Positions 52,972 to 62,800 of a stretch of DNA of 64,000 nt are shown piece after piece. The translations under genes were made by a program, and so were the position numbers. The notes beneath the pieces are model-generated. The model did no database searches. It was not told the origin of the DNA and saw only the letters and a program-made list of their open reading frames with translations. Every line of letters starts with the position of its first letter. Position 1 is the stretch's first letter. The DNA lies in NCBI GenBank assembly GCA_903903635.1, contig CAIUZK010000256.1, positions 30,809 through 94,808 on the forward strand, read 5' to 3'. The DNA comes from an uncultured Bacteroidota bacterium. Its GTDB lineage: Bacteria > Bacteroidota > Bacteroidia > Chitinophagales > Chitinophagaceae.

Positions 52972-53430
52972 CTATACCCCAAACTGCGACAGATGGTGGT
53001 TAAGGTGTTTATAAAACATATTGTTCCACTCGGTAGTGGTAAGCGGGCCAAAGGAATGGGATTCTTTATTGTTAAAGGATGCGCCACCCAGTTGCTGGGT
53101 CCTGGTGATATAGGCAATGAGGCGAGCCTTTTCAGTGGCAAACTCTTTTTCGGTGGTAATGAGGAAGGCTGGCGCTGTGCCGCTATTGTGCTTGTAAGGA
53201 GTTTCGCTAACTACTGCTTTTTTGATAAACAGCTTAAGGATCAGTTTCATTAAGCCTTTGGGGGCCGGATGCTTGTTTTCGTAAAGCATTTCGTAGGTCA
53301 CATTGCAGTGGGCCAGCATTTGCGATACGTTCATTTTGCCCCATTTGGGCTGGCTTGATGGCGTAAGGTTATTAATGCGCTGAACAATTTCGTCAGCCAC
53401 TTTTTTCGAAAAAATATCTGGTAGTGCCAT
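52972..53430 (-). CDS. DUF1569 (DinB-like) protein
   Basis: From the ATG at 53430 (MALPDIFSKKVADEIVQRIN) it has 152 residues. Features are PKWGKMNVSQMLAHCNVTYEM with the His of DinB-type four-helix bundles, and SFGPLTTTEWNNMFYKHLNHHLSQFG, typical of DUF1569. The paired His residues suggest a metal-binding bundle. The frame extends upstream to 53490 without family similarity. The function is unknown. Confidence 0.78.
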   Translation of the reverse strand: MALPDIFSKKVADEIVQRINNLTPSSQPKWGKMNVSQMLAHCNVTYEMLYENKHPAPKGLMKLILKLFIKKAVVSETPYKHNSGTAPAFLITTEKEFATEKARLIAYITRTQQLGGASFNNKESHSFGPLTTTEWNNMFYKHLNHHLSQFGV

Positions 53431-53525
53431 GTACTGTTTTTTGTTTATAGCATTAATAAAAGTAAAAGTAAGGCATTCCCGCCCACCCATGATGGAACAG
53501 CGGGATTGTTGATGATAAATTGATA

Positions 53526-54173
53526 TTACGACAGATTATGCGAGATCAGTTTCAGAAACTCAGACCTGGTCTCGTTTTTCATAAACTGGCCGCTGAAAGC
53601 CGATGTGGTGGTTACACTATTCTGTTTCTGCACTCCACGCATCATCATGCACAGGTGCTGGGCTTCTATCACCACCCCTACACCTAAAGGGTTTAGGGTT
53701 TCCTGAATCACGTCGAGTATCTGGTGGGTCATACGCTCCTGTACCTGCAGGCGGCGCGAGAAGCACTCCACCACATGTGCAATCTTACTCAGTCCGGTTA
53801 TCACGCCATTGGGTATGTAGGCTATATGCGCCTTACCGAAAAAGGGCAACATATGATGCTCACAAAGTGAATACAATTCTATATTCTTAACCAGTACCAT
53901 CTCACTATATGACTCATGAAATTTGGCCGAATTGAGAATATCGGCAGCATTCATGTTATAGCCTTGTGTGATGAACTGCATAGCCTTGGCCACGCGTTCA
54001 GGTGTTTTCAGTAGTCCTTCACGCTCGGGATCTTCACCTATCTCTTTAATTATAGACCGGTAATTATCTTTCAGCGCGTTGGTTACGCTTTCGTCGTATG
54101 ATTCCTTTTTCTGGTATGCCAATTTTATTTTTTTTACAATAGTAGCGGTAATACTATAAAAACAAGCTAACAA
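53526..54173 (-). CDS. folE: GTP cyclohydrolase I
   Basis: FolE converts GTP to 7,8-dihydroneopterin triphosphate, the entry to folate and queuosine pterins. The product has [20 protein letters not shown], the zinc motif [20 protein letters not shown] and [11 protein letters not shown] with the second zinc Cys. The frame opens with a TTG at 54173, and the family's usual N-terminus starts near [15 protein letters not shown], so the TTG at 54122 is another candidate start. It follows the QueD/PTPS-type gene on the same strand by 25 bases. Confidence 0.93.
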   Translation of the reverse strand: MLACFYSITATIVKKIKLAYQKKESYDESVTNALKDNYRSIIKEIGEDPEREGLLKTPERVAKAMQFITQGYNMNAADILNSAKFHESYSEMVLVKNIELYSLCEHHMLPFFGKAHIAYIPNGVITGLSKIAHVVECFSRRLQVQERMTHQILDVIQETLNPLGVGVVIEAQHLCMMMRGVQKQNSVTTTSAFSGQFMKNETRSEFLKLISHNLS

Positions 54174-54198
54174 TTGATTATAAGTCCATTGATGAATA

Positions 54199-54609
54199 CT
54201 ATCCGAAATACTCTACATAGATCTTGTGCGTCTCTATCAGCTTTACGCAATGCAACAAAACACTGCCTTTTTCAATATGCGGCTTCAGCTCATGCCAAAT
54301 GCCCATAGCAAAATTCTCAGCGCTGGTAAACTTGCCTTTCATGAAATCTACATCCAGGTTCAGGTTTCGGTGATCTACTTTCTCCACTATAACATCCTGG
54401 ATAAGCTGGCCAAGGTTTTTTGCATTATATATAAAACCCGTCTCCGGATTTGGTATACCCTTTATGGTCACATGCAGCTCATAGTTATGCCCGTGCCAGT
54501 TTTCATTGGCACACTTACCATACACCTCCTTATTCTCCTCATTGCTCCAATCCTTATTGTATAATTTGTGGGCAGCATTAAAATGTTCAACACGTGTCAG
54601 ATATACCAT
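54199..54609 (-). CDS. queD: 6-pyruvoyl-tetrahydropterin synthase / QueD family
   Basis: Family members convert dihydroneopterin triphosphate to 6-carboxy-tetrahydropterin (QueD, queuosine synthesis) or 6-pyruvoyl-tetrahydropterin. The 136-residue product has the zinc His residues His14 (FNAAHKL), His39 and His41 (NWHGHNYEL), and candidate catalytic Cys33 (YGKCANENW). It ends with ETHKIYVEY. It precedes folE on the same strand, so product and substrate enzymes are made together. QueD versus PTPS cannot be settled from sequence alone. Confidence 0.88.
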   Translation of the reverse strand: MVYLTRVEHFNAAHKLYNKDWSNEENKEVYGKCANENWHGHNYELHVTIKGIPNPETGFIYNAKNLGQLIQDVIVEKVDHRNLNLDVDFMKGKFTSAENFAMGIWHELKPHIEKGSVLLHCVKLIETHKIYVEYFG

Positions 54610-54699
54610 TTTCCTTATTTAATTGCAAAATTAGGGTTACTGGGTGGTATTGACAAACCCTGATATTCAGGATAACAAAATATCGCCCTATCTTGCAGC

Positions 54700-55347
54700 A
54701 TGCAATTGCTGATAGTAGCCGCAACCGGGGCCGAAATCGCTCCTTTTACCCGTTATATTCAAAATGCCTCCGGCATGAGGGTGACGTGCGATGTGCTTAT
54801 ACCCGGTATTGGCATGGTAGCTACTACCTATGCACTTACAAAACAGTTGCAGTTACACCATTACGATCTCGTGATTCAGGCCGGCATAGGGGGCAGTTTC
54901 GACACTACTCTTGCATTGGGTGTGCTGGTATTCGTTACCAGTGAGCAATATGGCGATATGGGCGCTGAAGACCACGACAACTACATAGATATCTTTGAAA
55001 TGGGCCTGTTACAAGCTAATGATACTCCCTTCTCTTCTGGCAAACTCATCAATCCGCTATCTGAACTGCATAGCAATATTCTGCTACCTCATGTATCAGG
55101 TCTCACGGTAAATACGGTAAGTGGTAATGAATCTTCAATTAAGCGCCGGAGCGAAAAATACCAATGCCAGGTGGAAAGTATGGAAGGAGCGGCATTTCAT
55201 TATGTATGCCTCTCTGAAAATGTACCCTTTGCGCAGATCAGGGCGATATCCAATTATGTTATACCCCGCGATAAAAGCCAATGGAAAATGAAGGATGCCA
55301 TTATCAACCTTAATGAGTGGCTGATAGGGTTTGTTTCCGGCTTATAA
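54700..55347 (+). CDS. mqnB: Futalosine hydrolase
   Basis: MqnB releases hypoxanthine from futalosine to give dehypoxanthine futalosine in the alternative menaquinone pathway. The 215-residue product is in the nucleoside phosphorylase/MTAN fold: LLIVAATGAEIAPFTRYI, DLVIQAGIGGSFD, ESMEGAAFHYVC with the ribose-binding Glu, and FAQIRAISNYVIPRDKSQW. It is followed after 63 bases by mqnD. TATCTTGC just before the ATG resembles a -7 box. Confidence 0.88.
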   Translation: MQLLIVAATGAEIAPFTRYIQNASGMRVTCDVLIPGIGMVATTYALTKQLQLHHYDLVIQAGIGGSFDTTLALGVLVFVTSEQYGDMGAEDHDNYIDIFEMGLLQANDTPFSSGKLINPLSELHSNILLPHVSGLTVNTVSGNESSIKRRSEKYQCQVESMEGAAFHYVCLSENVPFAQIRAISNYVIPRDKSQWKMKDAIINLNEWLIGFVSGL

Positions 55348-55398
55348 CTATAGCTACCTGACATTTTAATACTCAAATAAATATCACCAGCTTTCAGC

Positions 55399-55406
55399 TA
55401 ATTTTG
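55399..55406 (+). promoter_or_regulatory. Putative -7 promoter box (TAATTTTG)
   Basis: It is an exact match to TAnnTTTG four bases before the mqnD ATG, the same spacing as at 27620. It suggests that mqnD may have its own start with a very short leader. No -33 element is clear. Confidence 0.4.
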
Positions 55407-55410
55407 CAGC

Positions 55411-56241
55411 ATGAAACTTACGATTGGCTTCAGTCCGTGCCCGAATGATACCTTTATATTCGATGCCATGGTGAATGGCAAGATAGATACCCGGGGTATT
55501 ACTTTCGACTTTGTAATGGAAGATGTGGAAACGCTGAATCAATGGGCGGAACTGGGCAAACTGGACATCACCAAACTCAGTTATAGTACTTTTCTCCACA
55601 CGGTTGATCAATATGCTTTGCTGCATAGTGGCAGCGCTCTGGGGGTTGGCGTTGGTCCGCTGCTGGTGGCCATGAAGCCAATGACCAAGGAAGAGATCAA
55701 TACATGCAGGATAGCCATACCGGGAATAAAAACAACTGCCAACCTGCTGTTATCCCTTGCCTATCCTCATGCTAAAAATAAGACTGAGCTCGTATTTAAT
55801 GAAATAGAATCTGCGGTGATTGACGGTAATTTTGATGCCGGTCTGATTATTCACGAAGGGCGATTTACTTACCAGAAAAAGGGCCTTACAAAACTACTTG
55901 ACCTGGGCGACTGGTGGGAAGATACGACAGGAGCGGCTATTCCATTGGGGGGAATTGTTATGCGCCGCAGTTTCGATCATGAACTCTGTGCTGCTGTAGA
56001 TGCCATCATCAAAGAAAGCCTGACCTGGTCATGGCATCGTTACCCTGATTTGTCGCCATTCATAACCTGCAACGCACAGGAGATGGAGGAAGAAGTAATG
56101 CGCAAGCACATAAAGCTTTATGTAAACGATTATACTACCGACCTTGGCAACACAGGGCGTAAAGCAATTGGCACACTCTTCACCAAAGCCCATGAAGCCG
56201 GATTACTGAAGGATGAATTACCGGAAAATATTTTCTACTGA
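55411..56241 (+). CDS. mqnD: 1,4-dihydroxy-6-naphthoate synthase
   Basis: MqnD converts cyclic dehypoxanthine futalosine to 1,4-dihydroxy-6-naphthoate. The 276-residue product starts LTIGFSPCPNDTFIFDAMVN and contains DVETLNQWA, DITKLSYSTF, VGVGPLLVA, DAGLIIHEGRFTYQ and PIPLGGIV-like AIPLGGIVMRR, all typical. With MqnB it shows that menaquinone is the quinone expected to accept electrons from the complex I encoded in this window. Confidence 0.94.
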   Translation: MKLTIGFSPCPNDTFIFDAMVNGKIDTRGITFDFVMEDVETLNQWAELGKLDITKLSYSTFLHTVDQYALLHSGSALGVGVGPLLVAMKPMTKEEINTCRIAIPGIKTTANLLLSLAYPHAKNKTELVFNEIESAVIDGNFDAGLIIHEGRFTYQKKGLTKLLDLGDWWEDTTGAAIPLGGIVMRRSFDHELCAAVDAIIKESLTWSWHRYPDLSPFITCNAQEMEEEVMRKHIKLYVNDYTTDLGNTGRKAIGTLFTKAHEAGLLKDELPENIFY

Positions 56242-56773
56242 TTCAATATTTTTAAAGCGCCTCAAGGATTATTTTCTCCTTCATTTTAAAGGCTTTATCG
56301 CCTAGGAACGTTGATGAAATAAGTTCCACCATATTGCGAAGTTATATTTGTACTATTTATTTCTTAACAATGCCTAAGGCAATTTGTTTGAATAAAGTTA
56401 AGGTGAAATATTTTTATTTCATAGCTATCCCCCACAAAATACCCCAGGTATAAACGGCCATGGTAATATTGAATCTGGATTTTTCAATCCTCTTTTTATA
56501 GTACATTTGTAATATAAAAATCATTGATGACGGAAGTGAAATTTACAGTGGTTCAGAAGAATTGTCAATTAATAATGAGCTAAATAACTAATAGAAAACT
56601 ATAAACTAATGTTACCAGAGTATTGCTGCAACAAGCAACTGTCAAACCAGGACTGATTTTATTGCTCTGGTAAGTATAAAAAATAAGATCTTTGTAAATA
56701 CTACAATATAAAAAACATAAGCTGCTAATGCCCTATTGAAGAAGAGGCGATAGTTACTTGTAAATAAAAAAAT
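56242..56773. other. Intergenic region between mqnD and moaA
   Basis: It is AT-rich with no open frame of note. It contains the 31-base element 56304-56334 (GGAAC...GTTCC inner palindrome) shared with 42931-42961. The moaA promoter must lie near its right end. No riboswitch structure was recognised. Confidence 0.5.
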
Positions 56774-57748
56774 GTGCTGATAGATAATCACGGAAGGGTA
56801 ATCAATTATTTAAGGTTGGCGGTAACTGACAGATGTAACCTGCGTTGCTTCTATTGTATGCCCGAAGGAGGCATAGACTGGTTGGCGCGTAATGATCTGA
56901 TGACCTATGAAGAAATGCTGCGTATTTGTGCCCTGACTGTAAAAATGGGGGTTGAAAAAATCCGCATTACCGGTGGCGAACCTTTTGTGAGAAAAGATAT
57001 AATGGACTTCCTTACCGATCTTACCGCTATAAACGGCCTTAAGCAGGTTTCCATTACCACCAATGGCGTAGTAACAGCGCCACTGATACCTGAATTAAAA
57101 AAACTTGGCATCCATTCTATAAACCTAAGCCTCGATACCCTCGATAAGAACAGGTTCTATGCCATAACCCACAGAGATGAATTTAACGCAGTTATGCACA
57201 CTATGGATCAGTTGCTGCTAAACGACATGGAAGTGAAAATAAATGCGGTGGTTATGGATGGTAAGAATATTGAGGACATCTTACCGCTCGTTAACCTTAC
57301 CAAAGACCTGCCTGTAAGCGTGCGCTTCATAGAGGAAATGCCCTTTAACGGAGGCGACAAACACTATACTACCCTCAAATGGGATCATCTGAAGATACTG
57401 GAAGCTATAAAAGAGTATTATCCGGAAATTACTAAAGTTCAGGACCCGGCCTTTTCTACTTCCTACAACTATCATATTCCCGGCCATAAGGGTAACGTAG
57501 GCATAATTGCGGCTTACACACGCTCTTTCTGCGGCACATGCAACCGTATCAGGATCACGCCACTTGGCATGATGAAAACCTGTCTGTATGACGGTGGCGT
57601 ATTGAGTATAAAAAATCTGATGCGGGCAGGGGAGGACGATCTGGCAATAGAAACAGCAATCAGGGATGCCATCAATCACAGGCATCTTAATGGCTGGGAG
57701 GCTGAAAAGTCAACCCGTCATGAGTCTATGGCTGCTATAGGCGGGTAG
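56774..57748 (+). CDS. moaA: GTP 3',8-cyclase MoaA
   Basis: MoaA is a radical-SAM enzyme that starts molybdenum cofactor synthesis. The product has 324 residues from a GTG start. It has the first cluster motif CNLRCFYC (Cys21, 25, 28), ITGGEPFVRKD, the second cluster region FCGTCNRIRITPLGMMKTCL and the C-terminal Gly-Gly (MAAIGG) needed for catalysis in known MoaA. No other moa gene is visible nearby. Confidence 0.94.
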   Translation: MLIDNHGRVINYLRLAVTDRCNLRCFYCMPEGGIDWLARNDLMTYEEMLRICALTVKMGVEKIRITGGEPFVRKDIMDFLTDLTAINGLKQVSITTNGVVTAPLIPELKKLGIHSINLSLDTLDKNRFYAITHRDEFNAVMHTMDQLLLNDMEVKINAVVMDGKNIEDILPLVNLTKDLPVSVRFIEEMPFNGGDKHYTTLKWDHLKILEAIKEYYPEITKVQDPAFSTSYNYHIPGHKGNVGIIAAYTRSFCGTCNRIRITPLGMMKTCLYDGGVLSIKNLMRAGEDDLAIETAIRDAINHRHLNGWEAEKSTRHESMAAIGG

Positions 57749-57949
57749 TAGTTTAATATTTCATGCCCACTACCCTTTTAAGTCTAAGCATATACCTGAT
57801 AAGGATTTCCACTATATTTTTATAGAGCTGATAAAAAGTCAGGTTTCAATTAGATCAATTCTTATTTCAAAGATTATATCCGCTGCCGGAAGGTTTATGG
57901 TCTCCTATAAAATATAAGTCTTATTTTGCAGGAACAGGACATTATATAT

Positions 57950-59545
57950 ATGAGCAAACCAGTCGCTTTTTTATTTTCCTTTTTGTTTTTTGCAATCACT
58001 GCCTGGTCCCAGGTACTTCCGAAGGAGGGCAGCAATCTGAATTACAGGTTGATTGGTTTTTCGTTTCCTGCAACCGGGCAAACAGGAACTTACGTAATTG
58101 AAATTGCCACTGGCATTTTTGATAACGAACCCGCTTTCAGAACAGCCATTTTCAAATCAATTATTTGCAATACAGGAAAAACAATTGTTGAAGTTCCTTC
58201 ATTTGGCAGTGCATATACCTGGCATACTGTTTACAAAAACAGCAAGGATGAAACTGTGATAAGTGAATTGCATCATTTCAAAACAATGTCCAATATCAAT
58301 GTAGATACAACAGTGAATCATCTGCGAATCATCAGCAATAATGAAAAATACACTGATGCTCATATCTTCCTTGATTGCACGCAGTCTTTATACGATATGC
58401 AAGGCAACCCGGTTTGGTTTTATCCAGACAATGAAAATCCGGTAAATGGCAATAGTAATCTGCGGGATATGAAATTAACGAATGACGGCACCATTACTTT
58501 CTTAAAAGGCGACAAAGCATATGAAGTCAATTATAATGGGGATAATATATGGAAAGGGCCAAACTCACGTGAGGTCAGCCCCGAAAAATCAGAACATTAC
58601 CATCATGAATTCACTAAGTTAAAAAATGGCCATTATATGGTATTGGGAACTCAGAATGTTTCCTGGAAAATTCCCCTTTATGTAGCAGACAGCGCTCATC
58701 CGGCTACTGATGCATCGGTAACCAGGGGTAGTGATAATGGGTACATGAAAACCCTTCAGTTTGGTACAGTTATCGAATATGATCAGAAAGGCAATATTGT
58801 CTGGTCGTGGAAATCAGAAGAATATTTCAAAAAGTGCGACCTCTTTCAGCATAATTTGCCTAACGGCCAATTTGAATATCCCGATGTTCATGAAAATGCA
58901 TTTTACTTTGATGAAAGCGGCGGTAATATTTACATCGGCTTTCGGGATATAAGCAGAATATTAAAAGTAAAATATCCCTCCGGTAAGGTATTGGCTGAGT
59001 ATGGTGAAAAATACAAATCCGGGACAACAGAATTAGTGAATTATGCTTATTGTGGCCAACACAGCATTTTTAAGTCGAAAACAGGTGAACTACTTGTGTT
59101 TAATAATAATTCTACTGCACCTTCAGCGCTGCCAAAGCTTGAAATCCTTAAAGAGCCGCTGAACGGGAAAGGTGATCTGAAAAAAGTATGGGAATACAAT
59201 TGCAATCTTGATGGTATCAATGAAAATGAAAGAGTAAATCATGATAAGAAGTTGGCTCATTTTATGGCACCTCGAGACAAAAGCAAATTATCAAAATTTA
59301 CTATGTCCTCCGGAGGTGCTTTTTATGAATTACCCGATGGCGCCTTCTTTGCATCTATGAGTAGCCCGTATAGCAAAATACTCCTTCTGAACAGGAATAA
59401 AACTATTGACTGGTGTGCAATGCCTGAAAAATGGAATCCGACTGATAGCACATGGAAAGCGCTGCCGGTTTACAGGTCACATATTATCAATGACCAAAAA
59501 AAATTGGAAAAACTGATATGGAATACTGAATTACAAAGTAAATAG
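57950..59545 (+). CDS. Secreted arylsulfotransferase-like beta-propeller protein
   Basis: From the ATG at 57950 it has 531 residues with a signal peptide (MSKPVAFLFSFLFFAITAWS). An N-terminal beta-sandwich (~20-120) precedes a propeller with repeats typical of the ASST family: SLYDMQGNPVWFYPD, VIEYDQKGNIVWSWKSEEYF, FRDISRILKVKYPSGKVLAE and CGQHSIFKSKTGELLVFNNN, in which the His fits the place of the catalytic His. The enzyme would transfer sulfate between aryl compounds outside the cytoplasm. A non-catalytic propeller is the alternative. Confidence 0.7.
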   Translation: MSKPVAFLFSFLFFAITAWSQVLPKEGSNLNYRLIGFSFPATGQTGTYVIEIATGIFDNEPAFRTAIFKSIICNTGKTIVEVPSFGSAYTWHTVYKNSKDETVISELHHFKTMSNINVDTTVNHLRIISNNEKYTDAHIFLDCTQSLYDMQGNPVWFYPDNENPVNGNSNLRDMKLTNDGTITFLKGDKAYEVNYNGDNIWKGPNSREVSPEKSEHYHHEFTKLKNGHYMVLGTQNVSWKIPLYVADSAHPATDASVTRGSDNGYMKTLQFGTVIEYDQKGNIVWSWKSEEYFKKCDLFQHNLPNGQFEYPDVHENAFYFDESGGNIYIGFRDISRILKVKYPSGKVLAEYGEKYKSGTTELVNYAYCGQHSIFKSKTGELLVFNNNSTAPSALPKLEILKEPLNGKGDLKKVWEYNCNLDGINENERVNHDKKLAHFMAPRDKSKLSKFTMSSGGAFYELPDGAFFASMSSPYSKILLLNRNKTIDWCAMPEKWNPTDSTWKALPVYRSHIINDQKKLEKLIWNTELQSK

Positions 59546-59844
59546 TATCCTTCCCCCATAATTACAAAAAATACAATATGGATACTTGACCCTGTTACTT
59601 CAGTAACCTTGCTACGGGATTTTTTTCAAATCTTTATGTGTATTTGGATATTTCATTATAAAATACTAACCATTAGTTAATATTTTATCGTTAGCCAAAT
59701 TAGGAACTTATTTCCTTCGTTCCTTAACTGTACTATGATTCTCTATTCTTCTTAGCCCAACTGACCAATATCATACTTGGTAGTGACCGCCGTCATTTTA
59801 TTATTTTTTTAAATATTTTATTTTACCTCCAAAGCATTTTTTTT

Positions 59845-62800
59845 ATGAAAAAACTCTGTTTTGTATTATTGCTCTGCAGTCTGGTGAATTCTGCATTTGC
59901 CCAAACGGCTACTCTTTATGCCACCGGTGCTTCAGGTTCCTATACCACCGGTAATACAACTACCACAACCCGGACCGATAATACAATGACTGTTAAAAAC
60001 GGCTCCCAAAGATCTTATGCGGTTTTTAATCTGAGTGCTGCAGGAATACCAACAGGATCAACTATAAACAGCGCAACACTAACATTTGTGCGTACCGGTT
60101 ATACAGCAGGAAGTGGTACCACAACATTTGCCATTTACGGTAATGCAACTAATTTGTCTACAGTTACGACTCCGGCAACCTTGTATGCAAATATAATAGC
60201 GGGCACTTCCATGACCACCACCACATGGGGAACCAGTACGGGTACCACTAATCTGGCACTAAATGCAGGTGGACTAGCCTTATTGGCAGCTAATGTATCC
60301 AATACGGGATTTTCGATAGGATGGGCCTTGGCCGGCACTTCTACCACCCGGCTATATACCATTACCGGTGAAACCGGTGGCACCAGTGCTCCAAAACTGG
60401 TTATAAATTATACAGCCCCATGCTCAGGCGCACCGGCACCAGGAAATACTATTGCATCTTCTACCAATGTTTGTAATGGATTTTCAACTAGCCTGAGTTT
60501 ACAGAATACAATACCAGGTACAGGCGTTTCGTATCAATGGAAATCAGCGCCGGATGTAAGTGGCGCTCCCGGCACCTATACTTCAATTGGCGGAGCTGTT
60601 TCAACTACTTATAATCCTACCATAACATCTACCATCTGGTATAGGTGCGATGTTACCTGCGCGGCCAGTGCAACTACCACATCTTCAAATCAGATTAAGG
60701 TAACGATGCTCCCTCTGCCAACAGCCATTACCGGGTCGGCCACTGTTTGCGAAGGATCTTCCCTAACACTGTCTTCCACACCTGGGGGAGGCTCGTGGAG
60801 CAGCTCAAGTACCGGCAATGCGACAATAGATGCCAGCCTGGGTATTATAACCGGGGTATTGGCTGGTAATACCACAATAGTATATACTGCCCCTGATGGT
60901 TGCACCACCTCCAGGAATGAAACCATAAATGTTTCGCCATCGCCTGTTACTATCACTCCGGCATTATCCTATACGGTTTGCCCTGCTACATCAGTATCAC
61001 CAACGGCTAGTTCGAATCAGCCAGCAATGAATCTATTATACCAGGACTTCAATTCGGGCATGACCGGAGCCATCGGAGGAACCTGGACTGTTGTAAATAC
61101 GGGTAGTGCATCCCCATATAACTGGTCGATTGTGGCCTCTCCAGGTACTGCATATATTAACGGAGACTACACCCCTCGCATGGAATCTTACCCTGATGGA
61201 ATTACTTCGCAATTAATTACCTCTTTGATTTCTCCAAGTTTTTCAACAGTTGGATTGACCGAGGCAGACCTCAGTTTCAACTATTATATATTTTCAAGTT
61301 CTTATTACGATGCTGCTGCAGAAATCGATTATTCGACCGACGGTGGCGCTAACTGGACATTATTGTATGATTATTACAATTCTACAGCCGGTAGCTATTA
61401 TTGGACTGCAGGCACACCTGATCAGACCATTCTTTTACCTGCTGGCGCTCTAGGCCAACCCAATGTGCAACTAAGGTGGTACTATAATTCCACCTGGGGC
61501 TTTTACTGGCAAGTAGATAATATCTCGCTATCTGTACCCATATCTGCTTTGCCTGGTTCAGCCTACACCTGGACGGGAATTTCAGGAGCCACAGGACTTT
61601 CCTGTACCAATTGTGCCAGTCCAAATATAACTCCTGGTGCAGGCGGAATAAATAATTACAGCGTTACCGCAGTTTATAACGGTTGTACCAGAACAAGTGG
61701 TGTTAGTGTTCAGGTAAATGCACCTGGCACTTTCAGTGGCAATGCGCCTATGTGTATGGGTGGATCCGGAATAACTTTAACCAACGCAGTAACAGGTGGT
61801 ACATGGAGCAGCGCATCGCCTGGTGTAGCATCTATCAATGCAGCTACAGGGGTGGTAACACCGGTAGCTCCGGGTACAGCTTCAATTTCTTACACCCTAC
61901 CTCCGGGTTGTGTTGCCAGTATAACAGTTACAGTAACTGCACCGCCTAATACAAGCAGCTTCAGTACCTCGGCAACCAACCCCTGCATCGGAAATACTGC
62001 TACAGTCTCTACAACATCAAGCCTGCTTGCCGGCACCTACAATATTCTTTACAATCTGACAGGCGCCAATTCATCAGCAGGAAATAGCGCAATCCTTGTG
62101 GTTAGCGGTGGTTTAGCATCTTTTGCTACTCCGGCACTTCTTAACTCCGGCTCAACTACGGTGACCATAACGTCTATTACCAATTCGGCAGGATGTACAA
62201 CATCATTATCAGCCGGAAATACGGCAACGCTCACAGTTAATCCATTGCCTGCAGCCATCTCAGGTGCCAGCTCAGTTTGTTACGGACTGACCACAACGCT
62301 GACTGATGCCGGAGGAGGTACATGGACAAGTAATAATGCTACTATTGCTGCGGTTGCTCCTGCTACGGGTATTGTAACCGGAGTTGCGGGAGGTACTACT
62401 ACTATTACTTATACTTTACCTACAGGCTGTAAAATTACTACGCCTATTACTGTTAACCAGACACCGGCAATTACCGGTAGTACTGGCGCTTGTATCGGCA
62501 ATACTGCCAGTGTGAGCGACCCGACTCCCGGCGGTACATGGAGCAGCGGTAATGTAGCAGTAGCAACCATCAATTCCAGCGGCGTATTTACAGGCGTTTC
62601 ATTAGGCTCCGCGCTTATTTCTTATACACTACCCTCAACAGGTTGCAGTGCCGTGCAATTAGTTACCATAACCAATCCTCCTGCAGTATTTACTGTTTCA
62701 GGCGGTGGCCCGTATTGCCCCGGTAGTGCCGGTGTACCTATTGGGCTGTCGAGTTCCAGCGTTGGGTTTACTTACCAACTGTACCTTAGCGGAGTAGCAA

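Noticed and set aside
56242..56773. Molybdenum cofactor riboswitch upstream of moaA
   Set aside because: I could not find the required multi-stem structure in this AT-rich region.
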